In this document: positions 48,301 to 60,300 of the stretch, piece by piece
How positions within the stretch are numbered: position 1 is the first letter of the stretch
Layout: each line of letters opens with the position of its first letter
DNA from: Pyronema omphalodes
Lineage: Eukaryota; Ascomycota; Pezizomycetes; Pezizales; Pyronemataceae
Direction: 5' to 3'
Length of the DNA: 64,000 nt
Assembly: GCA_024516155.1 (NCBI GenBank)
Contig: JAJJXM010000083.1
Location: 124,001 to 188,000, forward strand
The notes under the pieces: model-generated
The model's database searches: none
What the model was told of the DNA's origin: nothing
Seen by the model: the letters and a program-made list of their open reading frames with translations, nothing else
Position numbers and translations under genes: made by a program

Positions 48301-51300
48301 CCAAGCCCTAAAAAGCCTTCTACGCCTACGTACGTCTCATAGAAATCCCTCCGAACATCAAAGTGCTGAGGTTCATATAAAAGTCCAGTTCAGTTAAATA
48401 TGAGCAGAGTGCAAGAGTTCCCTTTGTAAAGGCACGGAACATGAGTATTCCGAGCCCCCGCCGCCGTTTATCCCCCCCCCCCCCCCCCCCCATATGAGAG
48501 ATAACTTATCCCCACTTACTTTCACCATCTAAACAGCACCTCATAATTGATAAAGAGGCTGAGCTAATAGTGCATTTGTTTTGCTGAACCGGCGAATATG
48601 ATATATATGTAATAGGCTTGTTTATAACAGACGGATACTGTACATCCGAGACTAGAGACACGCCCTTTTCAGTATGTGCATAAACAATTTGCCTCTCATT
48701 CGCCGTACGGGGGTTATCAATAAATACCTACAGATTACATATCCCGTGATAATCTAATTGCTCTTTGCAATCTTTTAATCAAGAAGTGTGGAAACTAAAC
48801 CCTTACTTACATCGGTCCCGTGGATCAGTAAAACGATAACGATATATTGTTATAGTGATTGATGAATAGTTCCCTATGAGCTACATATCTATCAGTTTCC
48901 TAGGTTTGTTATACTATATTTGATAGTCTGGAAATCTGTAGAGGTGTAAAGATAGATGCAGATGATGCATAATAACGGTCAACCGATGATCAGTCCCTTA
49001 CATTCCCATCTATATTCAACAACCCATCATCTGTCCTATTAAAATCTCCCCATCAAACACTAAATTCCACGGAACCTACAGTTCCGAATATCGAAACAAT
49101 ATCAATGCACCACTAGATATCTCACGCCTTACGAAAAACTATCTAGTTTGCATATAAGCGACGAGAGAGAAACTTGAAACACGGGACGATGGTGGAACTG
49201 CACTTTGTTTACTTTGTGTAACAAGACTCTTGAATAAACCCCCATTAAGCACGGCTGCAATCGAGAGTTCGGGTTACACGACGTTGATGCATGCTACGTA
49301 CTTGCAGAGAAGACACGAGAAGCGGAGAAGGGTGAGGCAAAAACAAAAAAAAAAGAAGGCAGTTGTTTCGAATTGTTATGCATTCTATTTGTATCCTACA
49401 TCTGATGGCTGACATCTGTGACATATCAAGGTAGGGCTTTGGGATTGAATAAATATGCAACCTTTCGGAACCTGGGGCTAAAAAAAAAACATCTACATAC
49501 CATATTTGATACTTGAGGCTCAAACATAATAAATAAACATCAGCCATCGGATTTCGCACATGCTGGAGCTTGTAAGAAAGTGAGCTTCACTTCGGGTTTA
49601 TGCGAAATATGCGTGCTGACTATGAAAAATGCTTTTGAGCTTCCTTTCAAGTAAAGTACACCATTGATAGTTCTTTCCATTTATTTCGCATGTCACTTTA
49701 CATACCATACATACCTCTAACGCACGCCATTTGTTGCCCTGTACGGAGTTGAGCGAAGCAGCGTGCGCACAGAGTCAAGTGCAGAAAACCACAATCCCAC
49801 AACCTCCACGGTATGTACATAATACGCTACTGAATTTCGTTCGCATGCTCACTCTTCATCCTAACCTAAGATCCGAAAAAGCCTTCGGCTACACCTTCAC
49901 TAATACAAAAAGTGAAGTGCCAAAAAAATTTCACCTCCTCAACTGCCAAAATTTTAGACGAGATACGATAGTCTCGGTGAGTGTCTCACGCGGAGGTTTA
50001 TTCAATTCTAAGGCCCGCCTGCCGCCTACGTAAATTTTCATAGCCCCGAAGTGAAGTAAAGTAAAGTAAAGTGAAGTTTTTTTTATATTACGAAATTTAT
50101 TAGCTATGGAGTAGTTATACCATTCCATACATAGCCGGATTACAAAAGTCGGCAGAATTAATTCTCCGCCGCCGATGTCGTCCAAGCTTTACACACCGCT
50201 GTTTCGCTGCGCACTCCGGGGGGAAAGAGGGAGGGGTTCGTCAAAGTCTCGCTTAAGACGGCTGTTTACTTCCTAGTCGTTTCTCTTAGTATTAAATCTA
50301 GCTGGGGCTAGCCCGCTTGGTTACGAGAACGAAACTCCTAATTCTAGAATTCCATATGGTAAAGCTATGTATCTAGGGTACTGCTACGATAGAATAGGGA
50401 TGTGAATGGAATAGGGTCCATGCATGTCAACGGTGAAGACAGCTATGGATGGGTAGGATACTTGGAAGGTCTTCATAACGTTCACCATACCCTTTGCCAT
50501 GGCTATGCAGCCACAACCGTAATTAATCATGTATGTGTGTTTGCCTCCTTGTCATGATCTTCCCCCATCCTACATCAGACCTTCCTTCCTCCCTTGTTAT
50601 AATTCAATCTGTAAACACCATCAAGTTTTTTCAACCAGCTTCCTTTCTCTATAAGCTAGCACAAGACAATCTTCCAGAAGTCTTACAAGTCGTCTTAACT
50701 TCCACAATATCCTAACTACCCTCACGTGTATCATAGGACTATCCTAAACCAACCTCATAATCCTCATCCGTCCTGAACTAGCTCTAATCTATCTGGATCT
50801 ATATATCACCTGCCCTGGAAAAGCAAAGACTGCTGCTTGAACCTTCCCATTCAGGAATGGAATATTCTGCGGTAACTGCGCGCGCACGGACATCTTGTTG
50901 GAATTGATGCAAGAAAGTGAGATGGTAGGTTGCTAGATGGTTCACCGGTCCTGGGCCGTGCGGCCATGGGGAAGGGATGATGAGGGTTGTTGGGATGTAA
51001 TTTCTCCGTTATGCTAGCTAGCTAAAAACTTGAGATGGTTATGACGGGCATTATGTTATGATGTTTACTTATCCAGGCTGAACTGGAATCGACTTGTAAA
51101 AGGGACCGAAGAAAAAAAAAATTGAAGTTTAATAGGTGTACATAGTTAGATATGGAGTCATGCTATGAGGTCATATCGGTATAACTTAACGTAAGGTACA
51201 ACATACATATTAATCGCGGTGTGTCTGTCGGTCGGTCAACATCTTGAGATCTGACCGTCCTGTCTGAGCAAGCGGACATCGCGGTAATAGTTAAAGTATC

Positions 51301-54300
51301 AATTGAGTCATTGATAATCAAAGTTTCAACGTCTCAGACTTTGTCATCTCATATCTTCGGACCCCGAATATCTCGCTTGTCGGACATCGTTTTCCCAGAC
51401 TTCTCAAGGGCTCCCAGGGGTCGTTTAACTTCCTGAACTCAGTTTCCGAGATGTCACCGAATTTCGAGATCCGAGCGTGCGCGGTACACCCAGATGGTTA
51501 CCGACCGCGTTGTATGTGCTGACCGCTTCACCGGTGTCGCTATCCTTTGAGCGAGAGTCTCGAGATGTCTCAACAACTGCAAGCTACGCGCGTGGCTGAG
51601 GTCGGGAGCAACGCTATAACATGTACGTAGTTCTTGTTATTTGAGACTAACTTTTGAAGGTTAAAGAGAGTCGATCTCATCTGAAGCAAGTTAGCTGCAT
51701 CTCAAGAGATGAGGCTATCATCTCACGTCTCATCTCGCCTCTCGCTTTCTCTTGCTGTTCAGACGTTGTCTAATGTTTCTGTCTTTCGTCTGATTTTTTA
51801 GGTCCTTGTCGAGGAGATGGCGATGTCTGTGCGCTCCGGCTTGGATGACGACACGCGTTTTTGGCAGGTAGTTAACGTTATTTCAAAACTTATTTCGACT
51901 TATTTCGCAAACTGCGCTTGACGGTCAGAATGATGAGCAACAGGAATTGATACTCTTGTTAATCCTTTCTTGGCAAAATACTCTTGGCGATGAGATTAGC
52001 ATCGCTGATGAGGGATGGGAATAAATAAAATAGATCGTCGTGAGGGTTGCACCCTGTTCAGAAGGGTGATCCTCCACCTGAACAAACTCCATATCGTCCT
52101 CGCCAAGAATATGGACAAAATAGAATGATCTCTCCGAGGTTCGTGTCAACTTAGCTGTGTTCACTTCACCTCGGCCTTGTCAAAAAATGAGCCAAGACAT
52201 CAAGAGTCAGACCCCGTCAGAGCATATCGCTGCTGTTGAGACTGGCCTCTAACCGAAATTAAACTGATTTACAGCATGAGTAACCGAATCCAACTGCGGC
52301 TGCTTCCTCCGTTTTGCACTTTTCCCATTCCCATCTTTGCAGTATTTTACAAGGCATTTCACGCCCGTTATGCGCCCATGATGAAGATGGGTTAGTACTC
52401 TGCTCTCTTTCCTGCCAGACTGTCCGTATCGCCCCGCCACCTGAAGCTCAGAGGTCCGAGGTAGGTTAGATGAGCAGCAGAAGAAACTGAGATTGGAATA
52501 GATCTGTTCATCATCCTGGAGAACCCGCCACATGGCCGGGAATTTCGTGGCTTGCCAATAGTTCTCCAGGATGTTACGCAGCGCTCTTTGACATAAATAG
52601 AGTTACGGTGGTTATTAATCGTGAATAATCAGCCTTTCTACTTGAAAAAGTCTAAGAGTAATTTTGAGTAATGCTCTTTGTACTCTTGGCCTTCTGCTCT
52701 CAGGCTCGCTCAGGCTCCTCCAGGCTCGGCACTGTTGGGGTAGCCTTATGAGGCATTGCAAATCGCGGGGGACACGCCGTAGGGTGCAAACCTGCTCTAA
52801 GATCCCCAGATCAGATCTCCTACATAGAAGTCCTCGTGATGTGGTAAGGCCGTCTGTAGGCTGGGCTTTTGAGATTTGCTGACACTGGGACGTGCAAAGA
52901 TGTCCAAACGTAACTCTTCCCTGAGCCCAATCATCCCTGAGAATCCCCAGGCTCTAGGATTCACCGTTTCATCTCAATGATGTGTGAGTCCGTGACGTTT
53001 CGGTTCCAATCGCAATCCATTGAATCCTTGAAAACAACCATAACCCCGTGCCGTGTCGTTGCAACGGGGATATCTAGGTTCTATTTTTATTAACTGACCC
53101 GCGCAACCGCGAATTGACCCCGAGGTTCGGACACCAAAAACACGGCTCGACTACGGCTTCTTTTTCGGTACAAGCCTCCGGTGGTTGTTATTATTACGGC
53201 ATCAGATACGACTGTAGGCGGTGGCGTAGGCATGAGCTCGGGCCGGTTGCACCCGTATCGGATGTTATTCCGTTTATCTATGGAACATATGGGTCCTTTA
53301 GTACCTACAGCTCCGCTCCGATGCCGGTGTGATTGCCGTGCGGGTTTTCCTACAGATAGAGATGATGTGTCTGTCGATTACTTTGCTCTGCGGGTCCCGA
53401 GGCAGCTATGATTGACATGCCTACACCCCTCTAGGGTTCGGACTCCGGGTGAGATAGGAGATTAGTATTTCAAAAGTTCACCGAGCACAGCTGTAGGAAA
53501 ATCTCTCCATAGTGGAGTTTAAACACGACTCCGTGGCTACGGACCGTCCTAGAGGCACAGTTGCCTGGTCCGCGGGTTTTTTGTAGGTTGAAGCGTAGGC
53601 GTAGGCGTCATAACTTCATCGACCGCGTCGTCGGAGCAAAGATGAATCCAAACTTAGAGTACACCCGACCCGGGTGAAGAAAGGGGAATTGCTATTCTGA
53701 ACAACTGGGCCGGTCTAAAGATACTACTAGGGACACTTAATAGATGTTATCCGGGTTGTGCGTTGTCGTTATAGTTGAACGGCGCGTGAACGCTATGATC
53801 AGAATTCCTACTCCGTGGTCATGGAAGCGGAGAATGATATTCTAGAATTCCGTACTAACTCTGGCGTTGCTACGTCACAGGTACCATTGCACAGCGTAGG
53901 CACTAATTATACCCTCCGCGTGTATGGTGGACACTACGGATAATTCTCCACAACCGTCTGGACTCTTCTTCGATGACTGATCCAGAATACGGCAAGATAC
54001 TAACAACTGCCCCACTCTAGAACGTTAACATCCCGGGTACGAAGCTTGAAGTGAAAAGTACGGGTCCGTGAGGGTGATGGAAGCCTGAGGAGCTACCTGA
54101 CAATTTCTGATTTCTGCCTCAACCCCGTGTTCTAGAATACGAAGCGTCGAAGATCGAAGCAAAGAACCGGCCCCTCAAGGTTCTGCTTTAGCCTCAGAAG
54201 AATAGTCTCGAAGTATCACGAAGCGTCGAAGCACAAAACCGGGCCCGACGTCGAAGCGTTACGAAGTATCCGACGCCGCCGCTCCATCCTCGACGTCGAA

Positions 54301-57300
54301 TCCCAGGATAGTGATCCTCCAGTTCCTTCCAGACTCGCAGCCACGACGTTCCAACGGTCTAACGCTGCCGAAAAACTAGAATTCTGACAACTCTTCCATT
54401 ACTACAGAACAACGCCACAGAATTCAATAAGATCTGACAGCCGCCTATTGCTATGCCATATTTAGTCATCTAGAGTAGCAGTGCCACATAATGGCTTAAT
54501 CCCATACGCGTCATGGACTGATTCCAACAGCAGCAACTTTTGCCGGGAATTCTACGCGGTGCACATGGGCACCACACATATCAGCCATCCTATGTACAAA
54601 GCTGCACCAAATGTGTTTAAGCGGCGTAGCTTATGAGCCACATTACTGGATTCAAGGAATATCAAACCTGGTTTCCGGATATGACTATTGATAAGCGCTG
54701 CGCGGCAGCGCAAATTTGGACGACGTCCGGGGATGTCGTGGTGTGTGAAGTATCTGGCGCCTGGAATTCATATTATGAAATGTGCCGCCGATAAGCGCCG
54801 GGGACATATTTTATCCTTACAGCATACACCCCCACTTGATCACATCATAGCTACTCTAAAATGCCAGCGGCAGCTTCACCGGAGGTTTCCGGGATGACAT
54901 ACGTACGATTCCCTGTTATTCTTTGGGTTCCTTGTAATTTCTGTGGACGATATGCAACGGTAAGGTGCGTAAGGAACACATAAGGAACATACGGTTTCTA
55001 GAAAGGCGCGCATTACCGCGGCGCGGATGCAGATTTCCACATCCTGGTGTGAAAAAGCTTATTTTCGGTATAAAAGTATACCATCAGGTATGTGGCCGAC
55101 ATGCTTGATGATGATTTCACCGAGCAGTGTTCCGATGGGTGGTTGGTTTGCAGTTTTGTTTGCACTTTTTGTTTGATACCTTGGAAACTTATGGATACCT
55201 TTACAAGCGTTGATAAAATATTTGCTGGCACGGTATGTAATCGGTATTTACTTGGAGCATAGAGTATTTATGTCGGAGAAACACCTTAGCTAACCCCCCT
55301 CCCCCCTCCTTCAGACAGCCCTACATCTCAGACCCCGCCTCAAACACTCACCCGTCTTCAGTGTGTACCCACTCTGGTGGTGGCTGTTTCACGAGATCGG
55401 AAAACTCTGACCAGTGTCTGACGGACCATATGAAGGCCAGATGGGATGTACTACCGCCACGGGTGGGGGTTAAAGTTTGCTAAGATGGCATTATGCGGAA
55501 TCTTTCGGTGAAACTTTCTAGATGCACATGATATTGCTTTTCAAGTTTTACAGGCGGCAAGCACGCGGCTGTTGGTAATACGGGTGGAAAGAAAATTTAT
55601 TTCGGGAACTGGAAGCCGGTTTAGGATACTTTCTGGAAGGTGGCTGCTGAGAGTTTTCGGGATGATAAGGATTATAACATCGACTATTAATGAGGTATCA
55701 CTCGTAAAATTTTCTACGGTCAGCATTCTGCCTACTACCATACCATAAGCGTCTTTGAATTCCGAACTTGCCAGATTTTAGCTATGATCTACCTATTCTT
55801 TCAGACTTATTGTGAAATCATCCATCTAGGTTACTTTTACGCTGGTTGATGTTTCACAACAAAATCTTACTGATCCACAGCTTACACGAACTAAGATTTG
55901 GATCACGTCGTGAATACCGAATTCTAACGGTCAATTTAGCGCTCCGATGGACGTGGTATTTGGTCATGATTGATAAAAATTTGCAATTTGCTGACTGTAA
56001 CCCGTGATGAGAAGGTGTTTGTGTCATTGAAAAGGTCGCGAGCTCTAGGCAATACTGTTCCCAAAATCGCTACACCCGTCATACGCTTATTCAGCTCCTG
56101 ATTCCTTCGATATGTGTTCTACTCTAGTTTCTGGGCAGACAAAATAACCGGGAACTTACATATGCAAGAACCCAAGATCGTATCTAGAATGTGAGACAGC
56201 GCTTTTAAACCCCTGTAACCCTGGTAGATTTTATTCCTTGTATGTATGTATGTATCCCCCGCTATTCATAACGTGACAACGGTGTGAGAACACCAGAGAA
56301 ACATGTTTCTCAGAAGGACAAGGAATATTGCATCATGCTCATATATGCTGACGCGAGAATCTTCCATACCACAGTCCTCCCTGTACCACACCATTACCTT
56401 ATGTACGCGAATACATTCGGACCACCCCTCAATTCACGGGGCTGTACGCAGGGCTGGATATTAATCTGCATAGATATTGATAGGTACATATGATATGAAC
56501 GGCAAATTCCAGGATTCCACAGTAACCGTCATCATGACTTTATTACCATAACTGATGAACAAACTCCGATGCATGCGTGGTACCGCCGATCCCTGGTAAC
56601 ATAGAGTTCCGCTTTGTATTTAAATAGATTGAGGGGCTTGTCCGTTTTGTTTAACGTTGTGTCATATATCAAAATGGTGGGATGTCTTGGATGCAGAGAG
56701 GACTATGCAGGCAAGGCAATTCCATGTTTGACGTTGTGAATGTCTCGCAGCTAGCTGGGGTGGTGTTTAATCTATTTACTTGAATGTCTGTATATTACGG
56801 TTAAAAGGGAAACTTCGCCCAGAATTATGGTTGCCTACATAAAACCCTATTTCAATCGCCCAAGATTATTGCCAGATATCAATAATTTGTCCTACTCCGG
56901 GGGTAGAGTGGATAATTATCAAGTGGGTGTCTCCAAGCAAGCCTAGAAATATTTATACCCACTCATTTCCAAATCACATCTGGGTTTTGTGTGGAATGCA
57001 GAGTAATTTATGATAGCCTTGTTCGTCATATTAATCTGCAGTCCATAACTGGAAGCCCAATATATGCGCCTGCGTGGTGATAGGTAGAGCATACATGGAA
57101 ACACGGCATGCAGCCAAATTGACATACGCACATGAAACAAAGTAGGTATATCACATCACAAAATATATGGTTGATGCCTTTAGAGTTACTTAAATGGCTG
57201 GGACCGAAAGGATGGCCAAAGCATGGTTCGAACGTTTTCCGTAATAATATGGAAACAAATAGAACGCTACCCCATCTATCGTGCAGCAACGTATGAAATG

Positions 57301-60300
57301 TCTTAAAAGTCGAAACATATATCTCCCCATCTAGCCTGATCAGCCTCGGTGTTCTCGAAGTACAATGTAATCCATCCGATATGATGTATGCATCAGCAAA
57401 ATATTAATTCCGCGTCATGGGAGATCTTAATACTGTAACAGTACCAACTTCCGAAGTACTGGTAGAGCACCGATTCCCGCTATTACCCGCGGAACAGCTA
57501 CGTATCTCAGAACGGAAGTTTCGTCTACCCCATGCAAAGGATCGCAGTCCGGACTATCACAATCTCGATCCTGTCACTTCGGGTCTGCCTGGAAGGCACG
57601 AGAAGTTTCATATACACAAACCAGCCCAATATCACAACATATCGGTTCTAATCTATTGGAAATATGTACATTGGACATACGCGGCCGCTGTAGGAAGATT
57701 ATAGAGTAGGCTCAAAACGGCGCCACGTGCGGAAAACGGCCGCATGCCCGCTCCGAATATGTACTTGCCAACGTCGAGGTTTACTGAGTATTAACTACCG
57801 AAATGCAGAGATTGGCGATCTGGGAGCGAGCGAGGCTTCTCCCGTAGATCCGGCTTATCTTTATAACATCGAGAATGTAGGTATTTAACTGCGATGTTGA
57901 ATTTACGGTTTCCTTACGAGAAGCAAGGTCTGACTAGTGGCGGCCTGCGGGCGTAGCCGTACCCGAGTACGAGCCCAGAGCCTGCCGACACCTCATCACC
58001 TCTCCGAGACATAAAGCTGTTAGACCGATGACGAGGCAACCGGAAATATCTTTCTCCGGTGTGAAGTACATAAGTCAGTAGGAGACCAGCTGTCTAAACA
58101 GGCTGAGGGCGCTGAACGCTGTACTTGTACGTAGTCTAGTTGCGCTGAGTACTTGGGATACGTAGCTATATACGGGTTATGGTATTACTGGTTGGCTATG
58201 CAAGATAACGGAGGATTCCATACCCCCCAGCTACTTATGCAAGAGTTTACCGACTGGGAATTGATGCCAAGCGGGGTCACCGAAAATAGTGCGCGATATT
58301 GTAACTTGCGAAACGCAGTGTCACAACAAGGCTAGAAGTATTCAGACTACTCCGGATGTGAATGGATAGATTTGTTTATATGGAGATTAAGATGCCGCCG
58401 GTCACCGAGGAGGTAAGTGGACCGTTACGTGGCGTCGGTGAGTGATAATGGGTGCTTTGCTTTGAAGATCTGTGTTGGATGACGTGGGGGCGGTTTGAAT
58501 TTAGGGTTTAGGGTCGGCGACAAAATGTCTGCATCTACTGCATGTGTAAGCTAGATAACGCGGACCACCTCATGAAACCAGACGCTGGCACCTCGGGTTG
58601 ACAAACGAATAATGTCTTAAGTGAATACACTTTACGGAGCATAATTAAGGTTGGTTGCTTTCGACATCGAGCAAGAGTTTTCGGTCTTTTCCGCCGCATT
58701 AGTGATTATCTATCTAGGATCTTCATTCTTCAACTGGAAAACGCTGTGCTATGGTGTCGCGTTTTTCAGAGCCACTCCCGTTATCAACCGCCCAGTTCGA
58801 AGTAGAATTTACAAGGGTAAAGTAGTTATATTGCAGATAATGAATCCTTGATCGTTCGTTCACTTGTTTAGCCATTAAGGGCATCGTAACATGCGCAATC
58901 ACTCGTGTAGATCCCAACATCATCCGTGCTTCCATGAACCTTGAAACATTCCAGATCTACAGGGATAGATTCCATCAAACGGGGTTTTTAGAACTAAAGA
59001 TCTACATTCCAATCATCCATGCTTCTAGAAAAACAAACAGGAAAACGTCACACCTCATACGTCAAACTAAGTCATCGCTTGCTGACGAGTTAAGCTTTGC
59101 CACCTTCGACCTACATACATGAAAACTTGGTCACATTTATGTTTGCAAAGATATACAGGTCATTACCCTAGGTCGATCCTTATAGAGAAACTCAATTGCC
59201 ACTTTTGTTATGCGGAGATGTAGCGCCGTTTACCGTCCAAATTTTGGGCTAAAGGACTTCGGAATTATGTTGAGGCTAGATGGAGGGCAAAAACATCTTA
59301 AGGATGCGGGCTGCTGTGGGATGATAGTCAAAAATGAAATTCGCAGCGATAAGCCCAAAGATGATGGATATTGATGATAGGACGGCTGCGCCCAACTTCA
59401 AAGACTATCCGGTATGGTATACCGGGGACGCGGTCATCAATACTACCCCGCAAAATACTCAATAAATCATTCGCCCATCTGTCACCGGACCATCATCATG
59501 GGAGCATTGAACCGACGGGATAGGAACTAATGCATACTAAGAAGGCCAAAGCAGTGCTTTTCCGTGCAGTAACGGTGAAATCTAAGCCGAGATGTGAACA
59601 GTAGGCTATGGTAACCCGTAATGGCGACAACTAATGCTTCCTTATCCGAAAAACTTCACTGGGACAACGCCAACCCAAATACTCGGTACCAAATATCAAC
59701 GTGCGGCTCTGGATACAAATTCTGCTTTGTGCGCAAGCAAACAGTCTTCTGTACACGCCTCAAGTCTTTGTTGGCTCCTCGATATTCCAATCGCTCATGG
59801 AAGAGAATACGTATCCCGGTTCGCCTTCGAAATAAGCATAATCCCTATAACTCTCGAGGCAGAAAACACAGCCCACCGTACGCAATCCAGCGCAAATTTT
59901 CCATTGGTTTTCGCTATCCGGGAGGGGATCCCGGTCTCGGGAATACTCTACAGAAAAATGTTTCCCTGGCCAATAGGCCAGGGGCTCAACAGAAGCCAGT
60001 TCATCCCAAAGTATCGTCTGGTGCATGAAGCTGGGGACAATCTAGCTACTATATGATGAATCGGGTGATGGATCGAAACATAGTGTATTTGTGTAAAGTT
60101 GATGTGATGTTTCTATTGGATTATGTGCAGAATTAGTACCAGCAGATGAGCTCTGCTATGAGTGGATGGCATAACTGTTCGTGCATAGTTAGTGGGTGAC
60201 AGCTGTTCAGCCCGGCATTGGTGCGGAAGATACATTGCCATGGATCCGGGACTAGAAATACGGATATATCGCGCTAGAAGCAGAGGTTGAGTTTTGATGA

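Noticed and set aside
58499..58513. Interstitial telomere-like TTTAGGG units
   Set aside because: Only two units; too short to indicate a telomere or fusion site.
59621..60056. Two overlapping 135-140 codon frames
   Set aside because: They overlap in different frames, with a third on the other strand, and none has a recognisable motif or splice context.
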